A stretch of DNA of 64,000 bases from Malurus cyaneus samueli (Eukaryota; Chordata; Aves; Passeriformes; Maluridae): assembly GCA_009741485.1 (NCBI GenBank), contig CM019216.1, positions 51,657,943 through 51,721,942 on the forward strand, given 5' to 3'. The position numbers were made by a program, and so were the translations under genes. The notes below the pieces were generated by a model. The model had not been told where the DNA came from, did not search any database, and worked only from the letters and a program-made list of their open reading frames with translations. This document shows, piece after piece, positions 25,376-39,600 of this stretch. The first letter of the stretch is position 1; each line of letters opens with the position of its first letter.

Positions 25376-25625
25376 CTTTTCTTTTTTCTTTTTTTTCCTC
25401 TTTCTTATTTTGCTTGTCTTTCTTGTCTTTCTTGTCTTTCTTGTCTTTCTTCTTCTTTTTCTTCCTCTTCTTCTTCTTCTTCTTCTTCTTCTTCTTCTTC
25501 TTCTTCTTCTTCTTCTTCTTCTTCTTCTTCTTCTTCTTCTTCTCCTCCTCCTCCTCCTCCTCCTCCTTTCTCTCATCCTTCTTCTTCCTCCTAATTTTCC
25601 TCTTCTTCTTCTTCCTCTTCTTTTG
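25376..25625. repeat. Composite pyrimidine microsatellite (CTTGTCTTT, TTC, TCC)
   Basis: A 250-bp simple-sequence tract. It starts T-rich, continues with four units of a TTGTCTTTC-type repeat at about 25410-25448, then TTC repeats to about 25542, then TCC repeats to about 25566, and ends in degenerate pyrimidine sequence. Bases 25444-25574 are uninterrupted pyrimidines. It explains all the overlapping open frames here that read as poly-Lys, poly-Arg, poly-Ser, poly-Leu and poly-Phe; none is a gene. Confidence 0.97.
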
Positions 25626-25629
25626 ATTG

Positions 25630-28600
25630 GTGGCTATCACGCCAACAATTCAGAAAATCGGAGTGTTTGTTGGTAGAGATCTGAAGACATGGCTACCTGT
25701 AGGATCTGCATGCTGGGCATCCTTTAGGGATATTTTCAGCAGTTCTCTCACTGGGGTTGGTTCTTCTCAGCCCTCTTGTTACTGTCAGGTCCCAGCTTAA
25801 GGTTTTGATGAAGAATCACAGTTCGATCTTGGATACAGCTATGTAAAACGAGCTGAGTTCAGAGTCTGACCTTCTAACTAATAAAAGTTTTGCGTTGGGT
25901 TGGGGTTTTTTTCAGTATAAATGCTGAATTATAAAAATAAATCTGTGGTGGTTAATGAGCTTGCATACATACAGGAGGAAATTGGTGGTGGACTGTTTTA
26001 TCAATGTTGACATTGTGCATGAAACATGCAGTTCTCGAGAGTCCTGCCTTCTGAAAAAGGAGAGTTTTGGGACTATAAAACCAGCACATATCTTCAGAGA
26101 GCTGGAGCCAAGGGATGCTGGTTATAGCTTGTAATGAGAGGTGCTATGCGTGTGGCAAACAAAATAATCATCAGTTTTTAGCTACCGCGTATAAATCTTC
26201 CTCAAGAACCAGGGAAGACAGTTTAGCTGGGTTGAGTTCAAACAGAAGGCAGTAGATAAGAAATGTTTGCCTTTTCCTTGCTGCTGTTATCAGGCTGTAC
26301 CTTACTTTACTCTGCAGCTGTGTCTGCAGACAGCACAGGCTCAGGTTTGCAGAGGTGGCTGCAAGCCCCAAGGGTCTCACCAATGACCGGACCGGGCTCT
26401 GTCCAAAGGACCAACACTCTTGGGTACCCCAGGTGACCCCATTGTGCCCAAACAGTGCAAGAGGAGAGCATGCTGGAAAAACACCCGTGGCAGTGGAGTT
26501 ACCATCATCAGCTGAACCCATCTCTGTTCTGCCTAATCCTCTGTTTTTCATTGTGAAATCAATCTCACACACTCATTTCCCTCCCTCATGCTCTTTCTAC
26601 TGAAATTGTGACCTCCTCAGCAGCTTTTTCTATGCCTATCAGGATAATGCCTGTTCCATGTTCTAAGCCAGGCCATGACATGCTCCTTTGAAATGCATTA
26701 AAAATTATCTTAGTTAACATGAATTTCTCTCTAATTCTGCTTTAGTGTTTGTTTGCAGACTACTTCTCTGAATTCATCTGGCATCTTTTCTTATTCAGCT
26801 ATGTTTCTAAAGGATCTTATGCAAAGGGGGCTCTGTTTCTCCAGCCCCTTCCTCCTGCCCACCAGCTTTGTAAGATAAAAGAAAAGCTGGCTGATTAATT
26901 TGCCCTTTCCTGTCTACCTGCTGAGTGATCCGTTTACACTTTGAATGGGGTGGGCCAAGTTGCTCTTGCCCTCCCAAGGCCAAAGCAAGAACAGACTTTA
27001 AAAGAAGACTTTGTAAGTACCTGTGTTTGCTAGAAATATTTAGCTTCTGAATCTTGTGACCAAAGCAAAGCGTTCATTTGAGCAGAATACAATGGACTTT
27101 TATTTCCCATTATGGGAAATACAATCTCTGAGATCCTGAGAGCATCATTTGGTAGCTGAGGCTTGAGGGTCAGTTCAAAGTTATGGCTAGCTGTCTCCTG
27201 CTTTCCCTTTTCTGCCAGGTCTCCTGATGAGAGACTGCTTCAGTCAGCATTTAAGTATCCTTTTGAAGGCTAAAATAGTTACTTTTGCCATTTTTTCTCC
27301 TAACTTTACAAATTCAGAATGCTCCCTCTAATGCAATTTTGAAATACAGTGACAGAAATATGGGCTAAATAATCAGCAGCAACTCACAGGATCTAATATG
27401 TATTTAAAGCTATCAAGATATATTGTTCTATTTTCCCAGAAGTGTAATAATGAATAACCATAAACCTGGCATGCTTATATTAATCTCTGTAGGATATTAC
27501 AGTGTGCACGCAAAACTTGTAGTATTTTTTCAATGACAGCACCAGTTGGTTTGCATCTTTTCCATTTTTTCTATGCTAGACAGGTCCGTACATAAACCAT
27601 GTGCTATTTTGTAATTGCACAGACAACAACTAAAAATAACAGATGCAGGGAGAAAATAAACCATGTTTTTATTTTCTACTGTTCAAATGCTATTAACAAA
27701 TTCTGTTTGCATCAGATATTTCTACACTTTGGAAGATGCTTTTTGTTGATATGGCAGAACTTTAAATTAATACTTAAGGAGTAGCTTAATATTTTTGTGT
27801 GTTTATCTTTGTCTCAGAATAGAAATTGGTTCATGACACTGGGCAAAAAGGAACTTGATAATCAGGAGCAACTTCAAACTTCAACATCCATGCTTAGACA
27901 CATCAGTAAAGGTACTGAAAGGGAATGGTTGTGTTTGGGACTCGTGAGTCTTTAACTCATGGGACAGGGCTTTAACTCCCTATGAGTGTCCTTCATTGTG
28001 GGCATCTGATCCAGGATATGACATTATCATTTATATGACTGTGACAAGCAGGCAGTGTTTTGTTCTCTTCAGGATTTCCAAATGTCTGGAATATTGGAGC
28101 AGGAGAAACCATATCTTTCTAGAGCTTATTTTTATGGAATGTATTATGAAAAGGGGTCCTTAGGAAATAGCGAGTCACCAGTATGCTTATTAAAATGACC
28201 TTAAGGTCAGATTCTGCCACTGTTAATCAGAAGAGCTGTACCTTACTCCTTGAGCTTTCCTATTGGATTCAGTGGGATTACTTAAGGAATTCAGGTACTA
28301 CCTGATGGGCCCAAAGCAACAGAGAGGCTGGATCCTAATAACCAAGCAGCTGTAATGCAATGTCCTCATTTTGACCATGTATTTTAGCTAAGTAAAAATA
28401 TTTCATATGGAAACTATTTTCTTTTGAAATCCCTTCTTCGCAGAAATGAAATTTTATGTAGCACTTGTTAATATATTTTTTATCAATGTTTTAATATGTT
28501 TATTCTTGTAATGTGAAGTCATCTTCAGATGAATCTCCTTCTAGATTAAAAGCTCTCTAGTTTTTTATTTGCAAAAAATCTGCAATAGAAAGAAAATAAT

Positions 28601-28800
28601 TTTTCTCTGAAGTCTCCTTGAAATTCTGCAGGTTTCATGAAGATATTTTCCAGGGTTTTTCTGTATTTCTTTTTAATTTTAATTTTATCAGGCCAAATAG
28701 CTTGATTTTAAAGGAACTGGGCAGTACTTAATGGTTTTTCTTGTTTGACAATTAGTGAACAATGACTTGATTAAATATTGTAACAGCTGCAAGAAACAGA
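25630..28800. other. Intergenic, no gene recognised
   Basis: No gene is supported; the 133-codon minus frame at 26171-26572 has no recognisable domain. A stretch at about 28200-28310 resembles an old amniote dispersed repeat (TTCAGTGGGATTACTTAAGG and flanks). Confidence 0.5.
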
Positions 28801-28809
28801 ATGGAGCCA

Positions 28810-29215
28810 TGTTGTGGTTTAGGAATGTTCCTCCCCATTTTAATGCTTCCCAAACCATGTGCCCCCTCATTCCCCTGCAGAGGGATGGACAGAAGAATTG
28901 GAGGTAGAAAACCTGAAGATCACTGGCAGAGATAAGAACAATTACTGGAAAGAGCAATGAGATAAGAAAACAAACAGTAACAGCAACAGTGTTAATGACA
29001 GAGGGTACAAGAAAGAGAAGAATGATTAACACAGTAAACCCCCGGCAATACCTGACTGCTCCCTCCATCACTCCATGTCCACTTGGAGGACAGCCCTTCC
29101 CCCATGCCCAGAAAATGACAGGAAGTAGTAAAGAATAACCTCTGGGTCCCGGCCATGTCCCCTCCTGGTTACTGGAGCCAGGACAGCCTTTTATACAATT
29201 CTGAACATAAATGGG
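28810..29215 (-). mobile_element. Avian ERV LTR of a second family, truncated
   Basis: A block beginning TGTTGTGGTTTAGGAATGTT, the end of another abundant avian LTR family, and continuing through landmarks such as CAATGAGATAAGAAAACAAA and CGGCAATACC. On the minus strand GTATAAAAGGCTGTCCTGG (about 29182-29200) supplies a good TATA box, so the LTR is in minus orientation. The outer end beyond about 29215 is not recognisable and the copy is probably truncated there. The 127-codon frame at 28688-29071 overlaps it by chance. Confidence 0.7.
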
Positions 29216-29219
29216 AAAC

Positions 29220-32200
29220 TCACTGATGCAGAACTATTCGTACTTCTGCAAAATAAAGTGATGAGAACTTATTTGCACACATTTATGCACTGAGAAAAAG
29301 GATTGCCAGAATTAATTTTTTCTTCTCCTTGCTGGAGAAGAAAACAAATCTGGCTTAGGTTTCACTCTAATAAATAGGTTCTTTTCAGGCAGACACAAAC
29401 CACTTCTTTGGGCATTTGCAAGAACATTCTTAGCTTTGAGTGTTAGTTCAGGTTGTTGGACTTGAACTCAAGGACTCGAGCCCTGCAAGAAGGTATTTTA
29501 CTAATAAAAGCTTTCATTTTTNAATTAAAAATTGTTCAGATACAAGGAAATTCTGTGATACACAGCTTGCAGTACAGAAGTGCAGCCCTTTCAGAGTACT
29601 TCAGACCGTGGAAAGGTTTTGTGCTCTGTGCTGCTCCTGTGCTCACATGAAAGCTTAACCCTATCTAGTCTAAAGGTGAAATTGTTCACATGAAACACCA
29701 AAACTAGATTTTTAAAAAGAGCTTAATAATAACTCAACTGCATTGAGGTATCACTATGCAAATTTAATCCAGAAGGATCAAATGTCAACATTCAAGTCAG
29801 AAAATATGTGATTTAGTGTATTTTCCTGTGTCCTGTTTTCCTGGGCTCTGCTGATGTGACTTCAGTTGTTGTTTCTTTTTAACTTTGCTGTGGTAATCAT
29901 TTATATAGAAAATAAAACTCAGAACTTAACATAAATGTAGATCTGAATGATGTCATAGAAGAGACAGAACTTTTTGCTTCATCCCTTGACCCAAACTATG
30001 CCTTAAAAGTATTAATGTAAATGTCAGTGATTCTTGCAAGTTTCCTGGATATAAGGGTAAAAAATCTGGTGGACTGTTTAGATAACCAAGAATAATTATT
30101 TCTTATTAAAGAATAAATATTATTTGGGTTTTTTTTCCTAAGTGTTTTTCTAAGTTTTTGTTTTCTAAATGTTTTCCCCAAATAAAAATGGAGTCAAAGA
30201 AATTTTTTGTTATTTTTTTGAGCCTAGTCAATTGAGCCATTAACAGACAACTTATATGCTAAAAATATATCTGGACTCCTTAGACAATATTTCTGAATAA
30301 TTAGTACATTCAAAGGAGCGTGAGATTCATATCACGTTAAATGCAAAGGAAAGAAAAAATGATATAGCTGTTTACATGTATCAAATCCCAAGGAGGAAAA
30401 TTCTGCATCATCTATTATTTTTCCAGCAGTACAAAATTGTTTGTTAATGTGTATCTAGAAATGGTTTTGTCCAAAGTTGAACATACTACTGAAGGCAATA
30501 TTATTTCCCTGGAAAATAATTTTGTACAGTAATATCTCAGCCCCTTGAGATTCGGTTTTTCTTCAATTTTAACTTTTGGTGTTTACTTTTCTGATTCACT
30601 GGTATAATGTTGTGTGTCTTTCATATAATTCCTTTTTGTTGGAGACATGGCAGATCTTTTAAATACTTGTAATTTGTTTTCCTCTGAAATAGCCAGTGTA
30701 TTTGAGTTATACTGACTTTGTTCTTTATGTTCTTTGCCTACTCATGGTGATAGCAATACTACACCTGCAGACTTTATTTTCCAATCTTATGACAGCATTT
30801 GGACACTGTGGTCACAGGTTGTGGTCTCAATGTGCCAACCTAAACCAAGGTGCCATGGAGGCTTTGTGGACAGAGCACAGAATGATGAGCCAGGCACTGA
30901 TGGGGGAATATCAGAGGAGCAGGGGAAACACTGGCCAGCTCTCAGGGCTTAAAAAGAGAGCTCAGGAAAGGCCTCTCCTTGGCCAAACATTGAGCAGCAG
31001 TTTTCTGGGTTGTCTGAGGGTGTGCTTTCCTTCCTTTGGGTCATCTGTGATGGGTTTCTGAACAAGGGTGCAAAGAATGATTGCTTTGAACCGATAGCAA
31101 AAAGCAAAAAAGTAAGGGGTTAAGCCTCAAAACATTCCACAGGATGGAGAAATATCTTGCCTTGCCTTCCATTTTGTCTAGGTGTATATAATCTTTTTTT
31201 TCCTCAGGCAGAGAGTGCCTGAGTTTCTAATTTCATAGTTTGTGCTGGCTGGAAGCAAGAGGAGTTTGTTATATTTAAATTTACTTATGTTATACTTGTG
31301 ACTATTATATTTCCTAATATTTTAAAATGTCATAAACATTTCCAGTGCTGTGGGCACATTAGCCTACCATCCTGATGAGACATGGTCACCTCTGGAGAGA
31401 GTTTGGGACAGTCTTCTGCTGCCCATCCCTGTGTACGTCCTGCTTTGGTGGCTTCACACTCTTATTTGCTTTTTTAATTGCCTTGCTATACTCTGTCCCC
31501 ATATTCACTCCTTTTGCCATAAAATCAGCCTGAGGGCTCGTGCTGTGTCTCCAAGGGCCACACAGAGTTGTGTTCAGAGTTGTAATTGTACTGGAAAGAA
31601 TCATATCTTTTTAAAATAGTGAAGAAGATTATTTATTTTGCTTTTTCAGCACTTTTTTTTTTGGTATATTCTAAACTCTGCCATCTCATTTTACATTATG
31701 TTTGCTTTCGCACTTATTGTATTTTTTCCTTTTTTATTGCCAGCCCAAACAGGTGAACATCTTTGGCTTTCTCTGTCAATTTTCCACACTTTGTAGTGTG
31801 TATTGCTTCTTTTATCTCTATCTTGTTGTTACTTGTGACTCTGTTTCTGTGTTTTTCTTCTTCTCCTTGCTATGGAGTCAAAAATGCATTTGCAGCCTTG
31901 TTGTCATCCTTGGTAGTACAATAGTATTCTTGAGACTTTTTCTTATAAAAAAAATTAATTATTTTGAAGAAGCACGTCCATGTTTTATGGTCTAATCTTT
32001 TCCTCACGATTTTTCTTACAGCATTCCTTGCTTGTGAAAATAATTTTATTTTCTGATGGATCAACCTGTATTTGTGTAAACTTATTCTGAGACAATTTAT
32101 CATCTTTAGTTCAGTAACGAATTTATTCACCAGAACAAAAAATTGAGGTTTACACTATTGCTGAACTTTAGGACTGTAGAAAAATTGTAAAACAATCCTA

Positions 32201-35200
32201 CTGCTTCACAGAAAAAAATTCTTACCTGTGAAAGAAAGAAAAATTTTGCACTTTGGGATTCCAGAACAATTTAGATAGATAAGGATTTTCTTTTTTAGGT
32301 AGCACTGTTAGCAGGTGTAATGGTTCTTTTCCCTCAGCAGCTGAGAGAGTGATGCTTCTGGAGAGGAATTAAAAACCCCTAATTCATTGACATAAAGCAG
32401 GCTTTGGTGTTGGTTTGGATGAATCCATATTTCAAAGAATGCGCATGAAGTTTGATGAACACATCATCTGTCACTGAAATCCATTGTTTTGCTCACATTT
32501 CTTCTACCCATTGCTAAAAGAAGGAACACAAGGGTGATGCTGTGCTCATGTCAAATCCCATCTGCAGATAACCTGCTTTTGGCTTACACTCTCCTAATGT
32601 TTGATAACCATCAAATACATTTTTTTTCAGGATATGATTAGCTGTACAGTGTTAAACAATGCAGCACTGTGATGTTTATAACTTTAATGAGCTAGAAACA
32701 GAAGAGGTTATGAATTTGTTTTGCTGTCTGGTAACTGGGTGCTTAAGCTCAAATTCAGGAAAGCATTTATATGGAAAAGCAAGCTTACAGTGTGCTTAAT
32801 GTCAGTCACAGGTCTGCACCATATTAAGGCACATTTCAAAGAAAAAAAATTACACATGGGCATAGGTGTTTTTAAAAATGGGGACTTCAAACATAAATGT
32901 GAGGAGGGGATTTTGCAAGAAATGGGGAAAAGATTTGTGTGCTGGTGCAGAACTGTACCTAAGATATGCCTTTGGTGAAGGGCAGTTTCCTTGTTTTCCT
33001 AGGATTTTCGCTGTGCAATCCCATAGTTACCATTCAGGCAGCACTGTCATAAGAAATTCAACTAGGAATATGGTAAGAAAAGGGAAGAAAAGTAAAGCAA
33101 AAAGTTTTTTACCAGTCAGCTGGTACATTTGTCAGAATGTAATACAGTTGTTCATCTAACTGGGTAGTCAAGCTAGAGATGCAGTTTGTGATACCTTATT
33201 TTCTAACAAGCATTTTCACCTTTTTTTCAGTTGAGTTGCCATTGAGAAGATTTTGATGAGTTAGTCATCAAACTTATTTACAGTATGCTATGTCTGTAGT
33301 TAATTTATGAGTAGTTCTTGGCACACTTCAAACAGCTGTAATGGCTGTGGAGTGTATATGGTGTATTTCTGTTTCCTGACTGAATGAGAGGAATGAGATT
33401 TCCACAGCAAATATTTTTTTGTAGGGCTTCAAAATTTGCTTTTCCTGAGTATTTAAAAATATTTTTAATACTGTTTCCATGAGCATTCCTGTTTCTGTGA
33501 ACACAAAGTCAACATGGTTGAAATGAAGAGCTTAAAATTTTAAACGAAAAATAAAGCGCTTCTTTTTTAGTGCAGTCATCCAGCTTGACCTGAAAGTCAC
33601 TTTAATCCTAGTTCTAAGGTTTCATAGGGAAGTACACAGCCACAGGCACGTTCACACATTACTTGTGTTCATGGAAGCATTAATTGAATTTCCAAAATCC
33701 TGTCTCAGCACATGCTACATGCAGTGGGAATAATTTTTTAAAAGTCTCTCTCACTGTTGGATCCCCAGTCCTTGTGGCTTCATGTCAAGACTCATGAAGG
33801 AGGGAGTGCCTAAAGTTCAGGTGGATAAGCAGTTATGGCAATGACACTGTAGTGCAAGAATAATTTCATCAGACTGGAGGAAACAAAGCAGTGTTGGGGC
33901 TGACTACAAAATTACAGTTTTTCCAATTGAGGGAAGGAGAGCCATGTAGTGGTTGTCAAATTTCTGAAGGTGGAAACACCTTTCCTATACCATAAATAAT
34001 GCTACCATCAAGAGAAAGCCCCTAAACCTTTCTGAATGGCACAAAAACAGGACCAACAACTTCACCTTTGGCACAGGAATCTCGTCAAAATATGCAGGAA
34101 AACACCACCCTACAGCTATTTCATTAAAGATGGTTTTTCTAAACAGATATCCCCACCCAGCTAAACCCAGACTGCCCCTGTGGCAGACAGGGCTGGATGT
34201 GCTGGATGAAGAACAGATAAGATCAACTTGCTGTCATGCTCCTGTCAGTCACTGTGTGTCCTGAAACACAAAGAAACCTGCAGCAGGGCAGTCCAGCATT
34301 TCAGTGAACTCAACCAGCATCTCCCCTGGCTGCTTGCTAGCAGTGGTCAAGACTGCCTTTCTCTTGGACTGGTTTATTTGGGTCTTGGCTTCTGTCTGAC
34401 CCTGTAAGTGATGAACTAGACCAAAAGGATCTAAACTGCAGGCCCAGCTTGGCTAGGTTTGTCGGGATTTTACAATTGAAATTTTTTGTTTTACTTACGC
34501 AACATTTCCAAGAAATTATTTAATTTTTTTTAACTAATATATAATATTTAGCATAGCTGTCTGTCAATTTTCATAGCAAAAAAGTATTTGGAAACTGGAG
34601 AATAGTAATAGCAGAGTTGTTTTTAAAGGAATCACCCTACACCATTCGAGGCCAAACCCTTTTATTAAAGTTTTATGAAAATCCTCCCTGTTTTTTACAT
34701 TCCAGTTGAGTCTATTAGCTTTTCAGGTTTTGATGATCTAGCAGGTATAAGCACTTCTCACATTAAATGCAGTGTTGACAAAGGAAATTCACTAGCAAAG
34801 GTTTCATTAACTGGGGATTATACTGAAACCTTTTCCCAGAATTGCCAATAAATGGAGCCCTAATCAAAAATTTGGCTTTAAATTCGAGGGCAACTAATAT
34901 AATTTTGTGTTTGGTTTAAAACTACCTGTGGTTATTTTTTCATTTTTGCAATATTCAGCATTATGCCTTCTGAACTCTCAAACAGCATTGTTCCTATGGT
35001 GGAAAAACAAACTTAAATCTCCTGTATGAATGAAGCTTCAGTTTAACTTCTGCTTCCAATGAGGGCTGTGGAAACAGACCCCATTCCTGCTAAGATGGAG
35101 AATTAAGAAATTCCCTCAAATGACGCTGTAGGTATTGGACACACTGCTCAGTCAGGGCTTGTTCCTGGAGTGAAGCTCCTGATTTGGCGCAGTATCAGCA

Positions 35201-36500
35201 CAGTCCAGGCCTGAGGATGCGTGTTCCCTGTGTTGGTCAGAGTTTATGGTGGGTCAGAGCAGTGAGGGAGCCTTTGGTGCCCGGGGTTTGCAGTTCCCCA
35301 CAGCACTCAGACACTCTGTCCTGCGACAATCCGGCACCGTGGCCAGCAAGGGGAGCTTTGCCATTGATGTAAGAGTTTGGCAGCCTTGCTGACCTCGGTA
35401 TAAAATAATGTAACACCCTCCCTTGGGTCTCTGTTCCAGCGTTGAAGTTAACTGGCAAAATCTCCTGTTTTGCTCTTTCCAGGTGTGTGAAGGGACTACA
35501 GCAACTGCTGGCTTCCTCAATCAAGAAAATCTGCAAATTTACAGACACTTTAGGTGGGTGCTGGAGTCTTCCTAAATTTGTTTGTGAACTACAGTGGACT
35601 TTTCCTCTCTGTTTCTAGGAAGAAAATTTTCCGATGACTGATTAGGGGATTGAAACGAGGCACATGGGGCCCTGCTACTGTGCTGCAAACCCTGATGCCT
35701 GCCCAAGGAGGAGAATCATGCACTGGAAGGGCAACAAGACCATGATCTAACTCTCCTAAACTCAGTGGGAATCTCTCCAAGGATCTAATAGGTTTAGGGT
35801 TTATAATACAGTCTGTTAAGATGAAGTTTTTGAAACTACCTGAGAGAGCCAAGTATAGTTTTCTACTAAAATTAATAGAAATTGGATATTTAAATTCCTT
35901 AGATGTCTTTGAAAGCCTTACCTCTAAGTAGCATATAAAGATCTACTGTAACTTCCATTGCACCTAATTTACAATTTATAGTTAAGATGACGTAAGCTCT
36001 GGAGTTTGTTTCAAGATGCAGTTCATTTATTTACAGCTCCCAAAGCTAAGCCACCGTTTAGTGCTCAATAAGAAGAAACCAAATATTTTGTGGTAGTCAC
36101 AATTGGTGTTTAATCCGAGTTAAGAAGAATATCGTATCTCATGAGAAGAACTGAGACAGAATCATAAATCTGAAGTAGTTTTGGTTATGTTTGTGAAAAA
36201 GAGTTTGAACTCACATCACCTCCAGCCTCCTTAATGGTTTTGCATAAACAATGAAGTGCCTCAGGAAAATCACCGGTGGCTCTTCTGTCAACAGAGAGCT
36301 TCATTTTCTCTCCCAGATTAGGGTGGTCTGAAGCTATCAGCAACTGATCTGACAGAGTAAATCTGAAACAAATTGCTGTTGCTATAATCTTTCCTTGACA
36401 TGGAGTGCTGCAGAGAAGAGAAACCAAGTATTGTTGCATAACTAAACTGGCTTGGCTGGTGGTTCATTAGAATGTATTGAGAAGTGTTAAGTTCTCTTCA
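29220..36500. other. Intergenic, no gene recognised
   Basis: More than 7 kb of AT-rich DNA without a supported gene, RNA gene or clear interspersed repeat. One ambiguous base (N) occurs at 29522. Open frames up to about 120 codons occur on both strands and look like chance. Confidence 0.5.
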
Positions 36501-36507
36501 ATTTCTA

Positions 36508-36511
36508 TCTC

Positions 36512-36595
<84 letters not shown>

Positions 36596-36600
36596 ATCTA
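36508..36600. repeat. (ATCT)n tetranucleotide microsatellite
   Basis: About 90 bp of nearly perfect TCTA/ATCT repeats, with degenerate units (ATCTGTCTAATCCATCTAG) continuing to about 36630. The length and purity make it likely to be polymorphic between individuals. Confidence 0.97.
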
Positions 36601-36639
36601 TCTGTCTAATCCATCTAGTTTATCTATTTACCTGTAAAA

Positions 36640-39600
36640 ATCTGGGATATATTTCTTCACCACCAGAATAATGTAAAGGAAGCCATCTCCCAGTACCTTC
36701 TGATTTTAAGCTGATTCACAGGTGTAAAATAAAGTCACAAGAAGATTATGTTTTTGCTTAGGTTTGAGAAACGTGACAAACTTTGTGGGTTTGTTTATTT
36801 GGTTGGTTGGTTGGGTTTTTTTTCCTAGGGCTACTATTTTGATTGAGCTTAATTGGAAAATGTTGTTAGCCATCCTACAGTTTAGTAGCATGGTAAAGGT
36901 GATACTCAAATACTTGAAGTCCTGGAAAGGCTGTAGCTGAGGTGAATAGAAGAGATTTGCTAATTTCCTTGGTACTGGTGGAGACTCTTGGTTTGGTAAG
37001 CAGAAAGCAGCTCTACACTTCTCACAGACTTCACTGGAGACAACTTGTTGAATTGTTTGGATTTTTTCATTCTGTTGGAGGAAACATTGCCAGTGGAAGA
37101 GAGGATTCACCTCTTACATCTTGTGCAATATCTAAAGAATCTGTGTGAACTAGATTTATTCTTTTCTCCTAGCAAAACAATAGAGTTGAAATATTTTAAA
37201 GCCTAATTGTATCAAAGGATGAAAATTAATATATTGGGGTGATCATCAGTCAGGTCAAATCTCCTCTTCCCCAGCTGTTTGTCCCAACAACTGATCTTGA
37301 AGCTAGGGCATTCATGGTCCCTTTCTTCAGTGGCCAATTAATTACTTCATGCAATGAAAATGTCAAGTGCAGCTTGAGGAAGACAGACAGGAGGGACCAT
37401 AACCCTGGATAATGTAGAGCCTGGTAGAATCAGAGCTAGAACAACTTTCCCAAATCACAGTTTTTAACCAGAAGCAATGAGAGGTGAGGCAGCAGCTGCA
37501 CCAGGTTATCTGGGCTGTGCAGGGACAGGTGTGCTCTGAGGCAGAGTTCTAGTTGGTCAGATCCTGCAGAGCAGGGACTGGTCATGTCCAGGAATGAAAT
37601 TACCCAGACTTAGATTAGGAGCTGAATGTCATTTTGACTAAAACAAGAGAATTCAGAAGTTTGGCTATTAGTTAGACAAACTATTGCTTTTTATTAATTT
37701 AATTTTGTTCAAGTACTAGAAAGGACTACATTTTCTGTTGAAAAAACATGACCTGAAACTGAGCTAATCTAATTAACACCTAGTTCACAGAAATGCCACC
37801 CACCAAGAGTTTTACTGAAAAAGATCAAGAATCAATTTTTCAGTGCACACTTTAACTATAATGGCAGGTTTTAGCAGTTTTATTCTCTTTCAGTGATTAC
37901 TTAACTTTGATCACATACTGAACACCCTGAAAATCTCAGATGTGGCTCAACCATCTGGCATTATATTATGCATTTTAAAAGGTGTATTTAAGACCTTCTG
38001 TGGCTGGAATAACACTTCTGTGGAGCTAGTGCTCTCATCTGTGTTCCAAATCCATCACATTATTTTCTAGTGAGGCCAGAGCTACCATCACTAATTAGGC
38101 TTTTATTTTGTTTTACTAGATTATCTGGTTTTTAACTTTCAGATCTTCTTGGCCAAAAAACAACTTGGATGAAGTTATCTGAGTAAATCCATGCCAGCTC
38201 TCAGACAAAACAAGCAGAGTTGATTTAAAACTGCCTCCTTTACAATATGTCAAAAGCAAAGTTTTCCTTCTTTCCCAAGAGCCATGAACACCAGTTTGAG
38301 TGCTGAAAACCAGACCTCATCATAGCTGTATTCCCCTATTTTGCCAGGGTCTTTTTGTGTTATTGTAAAAGGAAACTGCTACATTATGAATGTTTGATTA
38401 CATGCAATTTCCAAACTTTGACATTGTGTTAGGATGATACGATCTTGCAGGGAGCACAAGGAAAACATGGAGTTCACTTTCCTCCTTTTGTATAGGAGCA
38501 AAAAGGTTGATTGATCTGTATCAATGCCCTTGCATTCTTATATCCTTACATTTTAGAGAAATATACACATTATTTGGTGTGCTCTGTGATGGAGGCAAGT
38601 GAAAATACAAATGTAAATATGAGAATAATGAGTCAGAAAAACACATATACTGGAGGAAGATGGTAGGGTGTATATAATGAGCTACAAGACAATTTTTTTC
38701 TATCCTGGATGTTATTAACAGCAGCAGGTGAAGTTCAGCGGTTTTGGGAATTGCATTTGGCTCAGCTTGTTCTGACTTCCAAGCAATCTCCTTAAAACAA
38801 TGAAGAGAATCTTTATGTTGGGTTGCTTGTAAAATTTCTTCATTATTGTCTGCTTTGGTCTGCATGGATGGCTACCCCATCCTCCCTCCTGGGTTTAGAA
38901 TCTCTCCACCAGAATGTAATTTTGTTTATACTTTCACACCAGAGGGTATGAAGGTTTATTTGAAGAGATACCTCAAATAATAGAATATAGAAATTAGAAA
39001 TTAGAAATTTTATGTCACAGCTGCATATTTGCTGATATTCTCACCCCTGGAGGTGAGGGCTGGAGGTCACTTCCACCCTTCTGAGGGAAGCGAGTGGGAT
39101 GTGACTAAATATCAACCATATACGTGGTGGAGAAAATGGAGCAATCACTGAGCTTGCCTGTTGCTCTTTCCTGGTTTCTTTTTGCTTTGAAACTCTTCTG
39201 GAGGCAAAAGAGAAGGTACAGATCAAGTTCTTCTCTCTAAGTGTCTGGTTTTTGAGGACCCTATTTTTTGCCAGTGTTTATCTTGGCCTGATATTCCCTA
39301 CTGATGCTGACTGGAACCTAAGGGTGCTTTCAAATGACAGTTTCCAAAATATTTTGAATTTCTAGGCATGGATTAGCACTGCCAACATTTTTCTTTTGTG
39401 ATTTTGAACAAAAGCAGTGATACCTGTTTTGCTTTGTACTATGCTTCTTGCTGTTCAAGTGCACAAGCTTTGCCCAAGGCCCCCTACCAAGTAGTCAGGA
39501 TAAAGCTGAGTCGAAACCCCAACCCAGACTCAAGCAGTGATGTTGCTTACCCAGAAAAGTGTTTTTGTGCATGCCCAGAACCTTGATTGCAGCCACCAGG

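Noticed and set aside
25320..25676. Overlapping open frames rich in Lys, Arg, Ser, Leu or Phe
   Set aside because: All are translations of the TTC/TCC simple repeat in different frames and strands.
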